DNA of 64,000 nt, from assembly GCA_030027265.1 (NCBI GenBank), contig JASENG010000001.1:124001-188000 (forward strand). The letters run 5' to 3'. The translations under genes were made by a program, and so were the position numbers. This document shows positions 1-9,112 of the stretch, piece by piece. Each line of letters begins with the position of its first letter. The stretch's first letter is position 1. This DNA comes from Lysinibacillus fusiformis. Its GTDB lineage: Bacteria > Bacillota > Bacilli > Bacillales_A > Planococcaceae. A model generated the notes under the pieces. The model did no database searches. It was not told the DNA's origin and worked only from the letters and a program-made list of their open reading frames with translations.

Positions 1-1010
1 TAATTGAAAATATGGGGAGTGCTCTGATTATGATTGATCGTGAGGCGACCGTGTCGATTGTAAACCGTCAATTTCTTGATGGATTTGAGCTTTCCATCGA
101 TGAAGTGAAGGGCTATAACTTTTTGACGCTTGGGTTGCCGAACGAGCTGGAAAAATTTATAGATCATGTTTTTTTAACAGAGCTCCCATACCGAAAGCAA
201 ATTGAAGTGGAAATCCATCAGGAAATCCAATATAAACAGGTATATGGTGCACCTGTGGTTGGAGATCACGGGCGCTGGCTTGGAGTTGTAATCGTCATGC
301 ATGACATTTCTGAGTTAATTCGTTTAGAGCAAATTCGGAAGGACTTTGTTGCGAATGTATCCCATGAACTAAGAACGCCGATCACTTCCATAAAAGGATT
401 TTCTGAAACTTTGCTAGATGGTGCGTTTAAAGATGAGAAAATGCTTATTTCATTCTTGGATATCATTTATCAGGAAAGTAATAGGCTTCAAATGCTGATT
501 CAAGATTTGCTCGAGTTATCCAAAATAGAACAGCATGGGTTTTCAGTCAATATCATGCCAACAAGCCTTCAGGATGTATTAATTCGAGCCGTGGAATTAA
601 CAAGTCCGCGTCTTGATGAGAAAAACATGCAATTTGATGTAGATATTGTTCGCGATGTCATGGTCATGGGTGACTTTAACCGCCTGATCCAAATCTTTAC
701 GAACCTTATTACAAATTCAATTACCTATTCTCCGGAGGATACAACGATTACTCTACGTATAAAGGAAAATAAGGAATACGGAATTATCGAGGTTGAGGAC
801 CAAGGAATGGGAATCGAGAAAAGCGAAATTGCCCGTATATTTGAACGATTTTATCGTATCGATAAAGCCCGCAGCCGCAATTCAGGAGGTACTGGATTAG
901 GGCTCGCGATTGTCAAGCATTTGGTGGAAGCCCATCATGGGAAGATTAACGTAGAAAGTACAATTGGCAAAGGGACTTGTATGAAAGTACTCATTCCAAT
1001 TAAAAAGTGA
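1..1010 (+). CDS. phoR: Sensor histidine kinase PhoR/PnpS, 3' part
   Basis: Membrane histidine kinase that senses phosphate limitation and phosphorylates the response regulator PhoP. The frame is open from base 3 with no start, so the N-terminal membrane and sensor part lies outside the window. What remains is the end of a PAS domain, a HisKA dimerisation domain with the H-box SHELRTP (His at about residue 118 of the visible part), an N-box (NLITNSITYS) and a G-box (GGTGLGLAIVKHL). The Bacillus subtilis order is phoP-phoR-polA; here about 13.6 kb separates phoR from polA. The family is certain. The assignment to PhoR rather than another PAS kinase rests on the PAS start (ENMGSALIMID) and on synteny. 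Confidence 0.85.
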   Translation, partial: IENMGSALIMIDREATVSIVNRQFLDGFELSIDEVKGYNFLTLGLPNELEKFIDHVFLTELPYRKQIEVEIHQEIQYKQVYGAPVVGDHGRWLGVVIVMHDISELIRLEQIRKDFVANVSHELRTPITSIKGFSETLLDGAFKDEKMLISFLDIIYQESNRLQMLIQDLLELSKIEQHGFSVNIMPTSLQDVLIRAVELTSPRLDEKNMQFDVDIVRDVMVMGDFNRLIQIFTNLITNSITYSPEDTTITLRIKENKEYGIIEVEDQGMGIEKSEIARIFERFYRIDKARSRNSGGTGLGLAIVKHLVEAHHGKINVESTIGKGTCMKVLIPIKK

Positions 1011-1111
1011 ACTTAACAATAGATTTACAAAGTTGTTATCGTTGCTTCATATTTCTATTATATGATTATTTACAGAAACCCCCCTGTTTCAAATTTGTAA
1101 TAGATAAACAT

Positions 1112-1153
1112 AAAAGAAAATGTCCCTTGTCTATCGGGGCATTTTCTTTTTTT
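1112..1153 (+). terminator. Rho-independent terminator after phoR
   Basis: The arms GAAAATGTCCC and GGGGCATTTTC enclose a short loop and are followed by a T run. It separates phoR from hflK. Confidence 0.75.
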
Positions 1154-1247
1154 CTAAAAAGAATGTTTCCTTGCTGAAACTTTTGCATCTGTCATCCGTA
1201 AATAAATAAAAGACAAAATTAATTTAAAGATTGAGGGGGGCCTCCAA

Positions 1248-2219
1248 ATGAGTGTGAAACGTACGTTGTTAATTACAGGGCTTGGCTTATTTTCCATTAT
1301 TGCCTTGATAGCAGTGTTTACAACTTGGTATACAGTTGATGAATCCGAACAGGCAGTAGTCATCACTTTCGGTGAAGCAGATGAAACGATTACAGATTCT
1401 GGATTGCATTTTAAATTACCATGGCCAGTTCAAAAGGTAGAAGTACTTTCAAAAGAAACATATAGTTTACAGTTTGGCTATGAGCAAGCAGCAGATGGTG
1501 CAATCGAGTCTTACGATGATGAAACAAAAATGATTACGGGTGATGAAAACATTGTCCTAACAGATTTGGTTGTACAATGGAAAATAACAGATCCCAAGAA
1601 ATTTTTATTTAATGCAGAAGATCCAAAGCAAATATTACATAATGCGACTTCAAGTGCAATTCGTTCTATAATTGGCAGCTCGACTATCGATGATGCTTTG
1701 ACAAACGGAAAAGCCGATATTGAATTAAATACGAGGGACCTGTTAGTCTCGTTGGTAGATAAATATGATATTGGCGTAAGTATTTTAGGGGTAAAGCTTC
1801 AGGATGTTGAATTGCCAAATAAGGAAGTGCGTGCTGCATTTACTGCAGTAACAGATGCCCGCGAAACGAAAAATACAAAAACAAATGAAGCAGATAAATA
1901 TAAAAACCAAAAACTAAGTGAAGCCCAAGGTGAAAAAAGCGCAATTATGTCTCGAGCTGAAGGGGAAAAAGTAGCCCGTGTCCAGCAAGCAGAAGGAGAA
2001 GTAGCCATATTCAAGGAATTGTATGAAGAGTATAAGGACAATCAAGAAATTACACGTCAGCGTTTAATTTTAGAAACATTAGAAAATGTTTTGCCAAATA
2101 CACAAATTTATATTATGAACGATGAAGGAGAAACCCTCAAATATCTACCGCTTCAACCATCAACTGCTTCTCCTGTGAAAAATGCAGAAGAATCCACTGA
2201 AGGGAGCGATAAACAATGA
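1248..2219 (+). CDS. hflK: HflK-like stomatin/prohibitin (SPFH) membrane protein
   Basis: In the known family, HflK forms with HflC a large membrane complex that surrounds and modulates the FtsH protease. This 323-residue protein has one N-terminal membrane segment (about residues 7-27) and an SPFH domain carrying the HflK hallmark MITGDENIVLTDLVVQW. A charged coiled-coil region with Glu/Ala/Lys-rich repeats follows (about 205-265), then a hydrophilic tail. The ATG at 1248 follows a GGGGGG-rich Shine-Dalgarno that is itself flanked by GAGG and CCTC, which might partly fold it away. It overlaps hflC by four bases (ATGA), so the two are translationally coupled. No ftsH gene is in the window, so the link to FtsH is from family knowledge. 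Confidence 0.85.
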   Translation: MSVKRTLLITGLGLFSIIALIAVFTTWYTVDESEQAVVITFGEADETITDSGLHFKLPWPVQKVEVLSKETYSLQFGYEQAADGAIESYDDETKMITGDENIVLTDLVVQWKITDPKKFLFNAEDPKQILHNATSSAIRSIIGSSTIDDALTNGKADIELNTRDLLVSLVDKYDIGVSILGVKLQDVELPNKEVRAAFTAVTDARETKNTKTNEADKYKNQKLSEAQGEKSAIMSRAEGEKVARVQQAEGEVAIFKELYEEYKDNQEITRQRLILETLENVLPNTQIYIMNDEGETLKYLPLQPSTASPVKNAEESTEGSDKQ

Positions 2220-3238
2220 GCAACAATAATAATCAATATGATGGGGATTTAGAAAAATTCGCGAAATCTTTATTTGGAAACAATAAAAACAAAAAGAAAA
2301 AGGAAGGTCCAGATTCTCAGGACCTTAAAATTGAGAAAGAGAAAAAACCCTTTAACGGACGTCAATTTGCCAAATCAGCCATCCTATTAACTGCGATTTT
2401 TGCTGTACTTGTTGTTTTGATCGGTAATATTTATGTCGTGAAAGAAAATGAATACAAGGTCGTCCGCCAATTTGGAGAAGTTGTGAAATACGAAAATGAA
2501 CCAGGCTTGAATATGAAAATTCCATTTATTCAAAGCGTTACAACATTGCCGAAAAACCTTATGACCTATGAAATGACCCAAGAAGAGATTAATACTTTGG
2601 ATAAAAAACGTATCATTATCGATAACTATGCGGTATGGCGAGTAACAGATCCAAAATCCCTCATTTCGAATTCAGGGACACTGATCAATGCCGAATCTCG
2701 GATGGAGGAATTTATTTATTCGGTGATTCGTACGCAGCTTGGACAATTGAATTATGAACAAATTATTAATGATGAAAATTCTGAGCGCGGCAGTATTAAT
2801 GACCGGGTGACAGAGAAAGTAAATGAGTATCTACATGGCGGGAACTTCGGAATTGAAGTGGTGGATGTGCGTATTCGCCGTACCGATCTACCGGAGGAAA
2901 ATGAGCATTCAGTCTACACGCGAATGATTTCTGAACGTGAATCAATTGCACAAAGATACTTATCTGAAGGGGATGCTGACAAAAATAAAATTGTCGCACA
3001 AACAGACCGTGAAGTTAAAGAATTATTAGCAACAGCAGAAAAAAATGCTGCAGTAATTCGAGCACAGGGAGAAGCAGAAGCTGCTCAAATCTACAATGCT
3101 GCCTTCTCTCGCGACCCGGAATTTTACGGATTATACCGAACGCTGGAGTCCTATAAGAAAACAATCGGTGAAGATACAGTTATCATTCTGCCATCTGATT
3201 CACCATATGCTAGAGTGTTATCGGGGTATTTAGAATAA
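2216..3238 (+). CDS. hflC: HflC-like stomatin/prohibitin (SPFH) membrane protein
   Basis: Partner of HflK. The 340-residue protein begins with a long Lys-rich cytoplasmic stretch (residues 1-55: NKNKKKKEG, EKKPF), unusual beside the short head of typical HflC. A membrane segment (about 58-78) and the SPFH domain follow, with the HflC-type signature KKRIIIDNYAVWRVTDP and the late motif RIRRTDLPEEN. A coiled coil (ATAEKNAAVIRAQGEAEAAQIY) and the C-terminal FYGLYRTLESYKKTIG complete it. Start and hflK stop share ATGA, and a strong terminator follows. The pair probably forms a two-gene operon unrelated to the neighbouring phosphate sensor. Confidence 0.85.
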   Translation: MSNNNNQYDGDLEKFAKSLFGNNKNKKKKEGPDSQDLKIEKEKKPFNGRQFAKSAILLTAIFAVLVVLIGNIYVVKENEYKVVRQFGEVVKYENEPGLNMKIPFIQSVTTLPKNLMTYEMTQEEINTLDKKRIIIDNYAVWRVTDPKSLISNSGTLINAESRMEEFIYSVIRTQLGQLNYEQIINDENSERGSINDRVTEKVNEYLHGGNFGIEVVDVRIRRTDLPEENEHSVYTRMISERESIAQRYLSEGDADKNKIVAQTDREVKELLATAEKNAAVIRAQGEAEAAQIYNAAFSRDPEFYGLYRTLESYKKTIGEDTVIILPSDSPYARVLSGYLE

Positions 3239-3242
3239 CAAG

Positions 3243-3280
3243 AATGGGTTGGTCCTGTGTGTGTCCAACCCATTTTTTGA
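3243..3280 (+). terminator. Terminator after hflC
   Basis: A perfect 10-bp stem AATGGGTTGG/CCAACCCATT is followed by six T. It lies between two genes that converge (hflC and the minus-strand ATPase), but only the plus direction has a good T run. Confidence 0.85.
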
Positions 3281-3301
3281 TTTAAAATATTAAAAATTTC
3301 T

Positions 3302-4390
3302 TTAAATCCGATTCTCTGTTTCCATATCAAAGAAATGTCCCTTTTCGATTTCGAAGACTAGCTCGATTTCATCTCCTGGGGAAACGATTGTATCTGGAGC
3401 AATGCGAGCGATAAATGGCTGCTCGCCAATCATCGAATGCAGCATTAATTCGGAGCCTGTTAATTCGGCAACCTGTATTTTTTCTTTCAGCTTCCAAGAG
3501 GCGTCAAGCGTATCCTTAGTTTGATTGATATATTCTGGACGTATGCCGAATATTATCATTTTTCCTTCATAGCCCAGATCACTTAATCTCTTATACTTCT
3601 CATCCGGGATTTTAAATTGGCAGCTCTCAACAACAAAAAGTCCATTTTCAATTTTACCTGTAAAGAAGTTCATAGCAGGAGACCCGATAAAGCCGCCTAC
3701 AAAAATATTATTTGGATAATCATAAACTTCTTTCGGGGCGCCGATTTGTTGGATGACGCCATCCTTCATGACGACTAAACGTGTTGCCATTGTCATTGCT
3801 TCTGTTTGGTCATGGGTAACATACACTGTAGTTGTGCCAAGGCGTTGATGGAGCTTTGAAATTTCTGCGCGCATTTGTACACGTAATTTCGCATCCAGAT
3901 TAGAGAGGGGTTCATCCATCAAAAATAGCCCGGCATCTCTTACAATGGCACGTCCTAATGCAACGCGCTGCCTTTGCCCACCCGATAAAGCGGAAGGTTT
4001 TTTCTTCAATAAATTCGTAAGCTCCAAAATTTCGGCAGCCTCTTTAACTCTTCTATCAATCTCCTTTTTTGAAAATTTCCGAAGCTTAAGTCCGAATGCC
4101 ATATTGTCATATACATTCATATGGGGGTAAAGAGCATAGTTTTGGAATACCATAGCAATATCACGATCTTTAGGAGCTACATCATTCATTTCTTTTGAGG
4201 CCATCCGCAGCTCGCCATCCGAAATTTCTTCAAGACCGGCAATCATTCGTAAAGTTGTAGATTTGCCGCAGCCTGATGGTCCAACCAAAACGATAAATTC
4301 CTTTTCCTCCACTATTAAATTAAAATTACTTACTGCACTAAATCCATCTGGATAGACTTTACAAATATTTTCTAATGCTAAGGCTTCCAT
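3302..4390 (-). CDS. Sugar-type ABC transporter ATP-binding protein (UgpC/MsmX family)
   Basis: Cytoplasmic ATPase that powers carbohydrate ABC importers of the CUT1 class. The 362 residues show Walker [10 protein letters not shown] (37-45), a Q-loop ([12 protein letters not shown]), the signature [14 protein letters not shown] (135-148), Walker B LFLMDEP ending at about 161, an H-loop ([10 protein letters not shown]) and a C-terminal TOBE-type regulatory domain. The start ATG has an AGGAGGAG site just upstream. It is divergent from the rbsK operon, which encodes two permeases and a binding protein but no ATPase, so it is the natural energy source for that importer. MsmX-type ATPases often serve several importers, so it could also act more widely. 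Confidence 0.9.
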   Translation of the reverse strand: MEALALENICKVYPDGFSAVSNFNLIVEEKEFIVLVGPSGCGKSTTLRMIAGLEEISDGELRMASKEMNDVAPKDRDIAMVFQNYALYPHMNVYDNMAFGLKLRKFSKKEIDRRVKEAAEILELTNLLKKKPSALSGGQRQRVALGRAIVRDAGLFLMDEPLSNLDAKLRVQMRAEISKLHQRLGTTTVYVTHDQTEAMTMATRLVVMKDGVIQQIGAPKEVYDYPNNIFVGGFIGSPAMNFFTGKIENGLFVVESCQFKIPDEKYKRLSDLGYEGKMIIFGIRPEYINQTKDTLDASWKLKEKIQVAELTGSELMLHSMIGEQPFIARIAPDTIVSPGDEIELVFEIEKGHFFDMETENRI

Positions 4391-4626
4391 TCAATCTCCT
4401 CCTTATTCAAACTTTTCATGAATCCATCTCAAATTTCAGAAAAAGCCAGCATAGACTATAGAATTAGACAGCGTGGTGAAGCGGCAGATTTGCTTCAACT
4501 ATAGTGCTTCGGCGATGCAGGCTATTGAAAGTCAAGTTGATAGTTTAAGAAATAGCATTTTGAATAATTTATGTTCTGGAATTCATTTTAACTACTCGTC
4601 ATCTTAGAACAGGAGGGATATGTAAA

Positions 4627-5505
4627 GTGATCACGGTCATAGGAAGTATTAATATGGATTTAACTGTAGGTACGAACATTTTTCCAAAACAGGGGGAGAC
4701 GTTATTAGGAACCTTTTTTGAAATGAATCCAGGGGGAAAGGGTGCCAATCAAGCAGTTGCTATTGCAAGGCTTGGCGGAGAAGTTTCATTTGTCGGAAGA
4801 ATTGGGAATGACCCTTTCGGTGAAGTGTTGTATAACCAAATGGAAAAAGAAAAAGTGAAGGTGGATTGTTTAAAAAAAGGCAATTTCTCAACAGGTATTG
4901 CGAATATTATTCTTCATGAGCAGGATAATCGAATCCTTGTGGTGCCTGGAGCAAATACAGAAGTTACCCCAAAAGTGATTGATGAGCATTGGGAGCATAT
5001 AAATAAAAGTAGCATTGTTGTAATGCAGCTCGAAATTCCTGTTGAAACAGTGGAATATACATTGAAAAAATGCAGGGAACATAAGATTCAAGTTATATTA
5101 AATCCTGCACCTGCGACCTTTTTTAAACAGGAATGGATAGACTTAGTCGACTATCTAACACCAAATGAGCATGAGTTTGAAGCTGTTTTTGGCGCTAAGG
5201 TTGAGCAAATCATCGATAGATACCCGAACAAAATAATTGTGACATTAGGAGATAGAGGGGTTTGTTATCACGATGGAAAAAGGCTGATAAACGTCGCTGG
5301 TTACAAAAGTAGAGTGGTTGATACGACAGGAGCTGGTGATACGTTTAACGGTGCATTAGCTTTTGCCATCTCTAAAGAGCACCAAATTGAAGATGCTTTG
5401 CGATTTGCTAATATTGCTGCTTCCATTTCGATTGAAAAAATTGGAGCCCAAGGAGGAATGCCAATATTAGCTCAAGTAGAAGAAAGATTATCAACAATTA
5501 AATAG
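4627..5505 (+). CDS. rbsK: Ribokinase (PfkB family)
   Basis: Phosphorylates ribose (ribose to ribose 5-phosphate) in the cytoplasm. The 292-residue protein has the PfkB signatures GSINMDL near the N-terminus, GGKGANQAVAIARLG (36-50) and DTTGAGDTFNG (232-242, with the catalytic base Asp238). The GTG start is placed by AGGAGGG nine bases upstream. It is the first gene of a long operon and divergent from the ABC ATPase; the 236-bp region between them holds no promoter I could call with confidence. There is no rbsD or RbsR nearby, and the transporter is of the LplB/YtcP type rather than RbsABC. Free ribose uptake is therefore not the likely role; ribose released from an imported glycoside fits better. 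Another pentose or nucleoside kinase activity is possible. Confidence 0.85.
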   Translation: MITVIGSINMDLTVGTNIFPKQGETLLGTFFEMNPGGKGANQAVAIARLGGEVSFVGRIGNDPFGEVLYNQMEKEKVKVDCLKKGNFSTGIANIILHEQDNRILVVPGANTEVTPKVIDEHWEHINKSSIVVMQLEIPVETVEYTLKKCREHKIQVILNPAPATFFKQEWIDLVDYLTPNEHEFEAVFGAKVEQIIDRYPNKIIVTLGDRGVCYHDGKRLINVAGYKSRVVDTTGAGDTFNGALAFAISKEHQIEDALRFANIAASISIEKIGAQGGMPILAQVEERLSTIK

Positions 5506-5553
5506 GGTGCAGGTTTTGGAAAGGTATTCGTTTCATTTTAATGCCCGGCGAAG

Positions 5554-5567
5554 TGTAACCGATTACA
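5554..5567 (+). promoter_or_regulatory. cre site (CcpA operator)
   Basis: TGTAACCGATTACA fits the 14-base cre consensus TGWNANCGNTNWCA at every position and is nearly palindromic. It lies between the rbsK stop and the preferred start of the AtuA-family gene, so it would act inside the operon, as a roadblock or over an internal promoter. It predicts carbon catabolite repression. Confidence 0.7.
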
Positions 5568-5596
5568 AAAAAGATGAAGAAATGGAGAGGAAATCT

Positions 5597-6952
5597 ATGC
5601 AAAAATGCATAAAAATCATTTCTCCTTGTGGCATTCTCGGATATGGATTCCCAAAAGAACCTTTTTTAAATGCTTTTCATGAAAGGATTCATGGGATTGT
5701 TGTTGATGCTGGATCAACCGATGCAGGTCCACATAAATTAGGAGCAAATGTTTCGATCGTTAGTCGTCGTGCACTGAAAAAAGATTTATCTATCATTCTC
5801 GAAAAAGGATTAAAGCATAGAATTCCTGTGATTATTGGTTCTGCTGGGGGAGCGGGCGCAAAAACCCATGTTGAGCTAACACTTGAAATTGTAAAAGAGA
5901 TACTAGCGGAACAAAAGACTCACGCTAAAATCGGTATTATTTGGGCGGATTTTAAACAACAAACCATTATTGATGCATTGGAGGAAGGTCGCATTACACC
6001 TCTAAGTCCCAATATTCCCAGTCTTACGAAAGAAATCATACTAGATACCAAAACGATTGTTGCACAAATGGGGCACGAACCGATATTGAAAGCATTAAAG
6101 CAAGGATGCGACATTATTTTATGCGGGAGAAGTTATGACCCGTCGCCTTTTGCGGCTTTAGGCATTTATCATGGGATGGATCCGGGATTAGCATACCATT
6201 TAGGAAAAATATTGGAGTGCGGTGCTTTATGTGCAGAGCCTGGTACGACAAAGGACAGTATCCTCGGCACGCTTTATGAAGATTGCTTTACGGTTCAGGC
6301 TTTAAATCCAATTCGCAAATGCACTCCGACAAGTGTTGCGGCGCACACTTTCTATGAAAAAGAGCATCCCTTTATCTTGCATGGGCCAGGTTTTACATTA
6401 AATCTGGAAAACTGTGAATTTAATGAAATAGCTGATGGAATCATCGAGGTTCGGAACAGTCAATACATCCCTGATTCAGAAATGAAAATTAAGCTGGAAG
6501 GAGCAAGAAAAGTTTCATACCGCACTTTTGTTATTGCGGGAATTCGAGACCCGTTATTGATCCATCAATTAGAAGACATCGAAAGAAAAGTGCTTCAACA
6601 AGTGAAAAGTTATTTCACGGAAATTCCTGATGAGGATTATGAGGTTAATTTTTATCATTATGGACAGGATGCCGTCTTAGGCGAGCAAGAACCTACACCA
6701 TTAAAAGGCCATGAGATCGGGGTAATGTTTGAGGTACTGGCTAAAGAGCAAGAACTGGCAAACTCTCTTTGTGCCAATGTCAGATCCACCTTTTTGCATT
6801 ATGGCTATGAGGGGCGAAAATCTTCGGCGGGAAATTTGGCATTTCCATTTGCTCCAAGTGATATTGAATTTGGTCCAGTTTATGAGTTTTCGATCTATCA
6901 TTTGATGCGTATAACGCGGGATCCATTCCTTTTGGAAGTAGTGGAGGTTTAA
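5597..6952 (+). CDS. AtuA-family protein (DUF1446, acyclic terpene utilisation family)
   Basis: The protein matches the AtuA/DUF1446 family in its N-terminal SPCGILGYGFP, the conserved DAGSTDAGPHKLG and IIGSAGGAGAKTHVE, and the later CGRSYDPSPFAALG. The reaction is not known for most members. The frame opens with a GTG at 5507, but the ATG at 5597 has GGAGAGG at proper spacing and leaves the cre site in untranslated DNA, so I take 451 residues. A DUF4387 gene follows directly, a pairing often found with this family. In this operon it may process the non-sugar part of the imported compound; that is inference. No membrane segment or signal peptide is seen. Confidence 0.75.
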   Translation: MQKCIKIISPCGILGYGFPKEPFLNAFHERIHGIVVDAGSTDAGPHKLGANVSIVSRRALKKDLSIILEKGLKHRIPVIIGSAGGAGAKTHVELTLEIVKEILAEQKTHAKIGIIWADFKQQTIIDALEEGRITPLSPNIPSLTKEIILDTKTIVAQMGHEPILKALKQGCDIILCGRSYDPSPFAALGIYHGMDPGLAYHLGKILECGALCAEPGTTKDSILGTLYEDCFTVQALNPIRKCTPTSVAAHTFYEKEHPFILHGPGFTLNLENCEFNEIADGIIEVRNSQYIPDSEMKIKLEGARKVSYRTFVIAGIRDPLLIHQLEDIERKVLQQVKSYFTEIPDEDYEVNFYHYGQDAVLGEQEPTPLKGHEIGVMFEVLAKEQELANSLCANVRSTFLHYGYEGRKSSAGNLAFPFAPSDIEFGPVYEFSIYHLMRITRDPFLLEVVEV

Positions 6953-6953
6953 A

Positions 6954-7262
6954 ATGGTCAAATTGGTTGAAATAGCGAAAATTTTGCGCAGTAAGAATGC
7001 AGGTCCATTTGAAATTACCTTGGATGTTTTATTTGATGAGAAGCAAGCTTATGAGGAAGTTAAAAATGCTGGGGTTATTACGAAAGAGACAATCGCTGAA
7101 ATTTATAATTTGAGCCCGGCAGATATCCATCATCTTGTTTATTTCGATCAGGCACTCGGCATCAAAATAACGATCGCAAGAAAAATTTCTTCAGGGAGCC
7201 CGGGGGACAGGGATGTGTATGGTGCGCAACAACATGCACCGTTGATGAATCTGGAAATCTAG
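6954..7262 (+). CDS. DUF4387 family protein
   Basis: A 102-residue cytoplasmic protein with the DUF4387 signature RSKNAGPFEITLDVLFD near the N-terminus and a conserved Gly/Asp-rich end (SSGSPGDRDVYGAQQHAP). DUF4387 proteins occur fused to or beside AtuA-type proteins, and here the gene starts one base after the AtuA-family stop, with GGAGG inside the end of that gene. This suggests two subunits of one enzyme. The function is unknown. Confidence 0.8.
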   Translation: MVKLVEIAKILRSKNAGPFEITLDVLFDEKQAYEEVKNAGVITKETIAEIYNLSPADIHHLVYFDQALGIKITIARKISSGSPGDRDVYGAQQHAPLMNLEI

Positions 7263-7293
7263 AAAAGGCAGTCTACTAAAAAGGAGGCGAGGG

Positions 7294-8196
7294 ATGAGAA
7301 TGAAAAGTAGATTAAAACGTATTCGAAAAGACTGGATCCTGTATGTCATGCTATTGCCCGGGATGCTCTATTTTGTCATCTTTCATATTATTCCCATCAT
7401 CAATATGAAACTAGCTTTCCAGGATTACAGAATTATCGGCGAAAATGTCTGGGTCGGAATGAAGCATTTTCAGCAGCTATTTAGTTCGCCAGCCTTTAAG
7501 GATGTCCTTATGAACACTGTAATTATCAGTACAATGAAGATTATTTTTATTTTCCCAATTCCAATTCTCGTCTCGCTTTTAGTAAATGAGCTGCGCTTTG
7601 GCCCATTTCGAAAATATGTTCAATCGGTTTCCTATTTGCCCCATTTCCTATCTTGGGTGGTGATTGCTGGAATCTGGATAACATTGCTCGATCCAGTTGA
7701 TGGAGGAGTGAATGCCATTCGAAATTTCTTCCAATTGCCGTCATTAGATTATATGACAAGCAAAGAGCATATCAGATGGGTGCTTGTCTATTCGGAAATG
7801 TGGAGAAGTGCAGGATGGGATTCCATTTTATATTTGGCAGCTATTTTAAAAATTAATCCCTCTCTTTATGAAGCAGCTAGAATCGATGGAGCTTCAACCC
7901 TTCAACAAATGCGCTATATTACCATCCCGGCGCTTATGAGTACAGTTGTGACTTTGTTTATTTTAAATTTAGGATTCTTTATGAGTGCGGGGTTTGATCA
8001 AGTATTCAACTTGATGAATGATTCCGTTTTGAGTGTCATCGATATTTTAGATACGTATGTTTACCGAATTGGCATTTTGAATGGTCAATATTCCTATGCA
8101 ACCGCAGCGAGTCTTTTTAAAGGTGCCATTGGATTGGTATTGATATTGGGTACGCATTTCTTATCGAAGCGTTTAACTGGAAAAGGCGTATGGTAA
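7294..8196 (+). CDS. ABC transporter permease, LplB family
   Basis: Inner-membrane permease of a CUT1-type importer, 300 residues with about six membrane segments. The N-terminal signature DWILYVMLLPGMLYFVIFHIIP-like region is typical of LplB. The EAA loop that docks the ATPase reads EAARIDGASTLQQMRYITIP (about residues 192-211). The ATG is six bases after GGAGG. It is followed after 13 bases by the second permease and then by the binding protein, so the three form one importer. LplB-type systems carry oligosaccharides or glycosides; the substrate is not shown by the sequence. Confidence 0.9.
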   Translation: MRMKSRLKRIRKDWILYVMLLPGMLYFVIFHIIPIINMKLAFQDYRIIGENVWVGMKHFQQLFSSPAFKDVLMNTVIISTMKIIFIFPIPILVSLLVNELRFGPFRKYVQSVSYLPHFLSWVVIAGIWITLLDPVDGGVNAIRNFFQLPSLDYMTSKEHIRWVLVYSEMWRSAGWDSILYLAAILKINPSLYEAARIDGASTLQQMRYITIPALMSTVVTLFILNLGFFMSAGFDQVFNLMNDSVLSVIDILDTYVYRIGILNGQYSYATAASLFKGAIGLVLILGTHFLSKRLTGKGVW

Positions 8197-8209
8197 AGGG
8201 GGAATTTAG

Positions 8210-9088
8210 ATGAGGCAATTTAACATGACAAAGGCGATTATTCAATTTATTTTATTTTTCATTACATTGGCTGTTTTAATTCCTCTATTAAATATTCTAG
8301 CATTGTCATTGACTGAACCTGCCAGAGTCAATGAATTATCAGGGCTCGGGGTCTTGCCGAAAGGTTTCTCGCTTATCAACTATGAGATTATCATGTCCAA
8401 TCCGCTTATTATAAAAAGTATTTTTAACTCGGTTTTTATTACCATCGTGGGGACCTGCTTAAACTTGTTTTTAACTGCTATAACAGCTTACGTATTAGCG
8501 CGGACAGAATTTGTAGGGAAACGCATTGTATTAGTGGTATTGATTGCAATTATGGTATTTGAACCCTCCATGATTACTGAATATTTGTTGATGAAGGATT
8601 TGCATTTGCTAAATTCCTATGCTGCAGTCATTTTATATAAAGCCATTAATGTCTATTATTTATTCATTTTGATGCGCTTTTTCCAAGAGGTGCCGAATTC
8701 TATATTAGAGGCCGCGAAAATAGATGGGGCGGGACACTTCCGAATTTTTACGAAAATAATGTTGCCGCTGTCAAAGCCTGCCCTTGCCACATTAGCCTTG
8801 TTCTATGGGGTATATCATTGGAATGAATATTTCCGTGCCACAATTTATTTATCCGATCCAAATAAATGGCCGCTTCAAGTTGTTTTGCGACAATTTGTGG
8901 TAACCCAAGACAATACAACATTATTGCAGGGAGTTGAGGGGATGACTCCTGAATTACTGGCAACTCTTGATTTTGGTTCCTTGCAATCTGCTACCATTGT
9001 GGTTGCTGTTATTCCAATGTTATTACTTTATCCACTCATTCTGAAGTATTTTACAAAGGGGACCATGGTTGGTGGCATTAAGGAATAA
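8210..9088 (+). CDS. ABC transporter permease, YtcP family
   Basis: Second membrane subunit of the importer, 292 residues with about six membrane segments. The EAA loop reads EAAKIDGAGHFRIFTKIMLP (about 165-184). The segment after it (YHWNEYFRATIYLSDPNKWPLQVVLRQFV) is typical of YtcP/MalG-type permeases. A GGGGGA ribosome binding site precedes the ATG. It pairs with the LplB-type permease upstream; the ATPase is supplied by the divergent UgpC/MsmX-type gene. Confidence 0.9.
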   Translation: MRQFNMTKAIIQFILFFITLAVLIPLLNILALSLTEPARVNELSGLGVLPKGFSLINYEIIMSNPLIIKSIFNSVFITIVGTCLNLFLTAITAYVLARTEFVGKRIVLVVLIAIMVFEPSMITEYLLMKDLHLLNSYAAVILYKAINVYYLFILMRFFQEVPNSILEAAKIDGAGHFRIFTKIMLPLSKPALATLALFYGVYHWNEYFRATIYLSDPNKWPLQVVLRQFVVTQDNTTLLQGVEGMTPELLATLDFGSLQSATIVVAVIPMLLLYPLILKYFTKGTMVGGIKE

Positions 9089-9112
9089 AGAAAATTAATT
9101 AGGGGGTTAGGT

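Noticed and set aside
5507-5596. Extended AtuA-family N-terminus from GTG 5507
   Set aside because: It would translate the cre site, has no proper ribosome binding site, and lies before the conserved family start.
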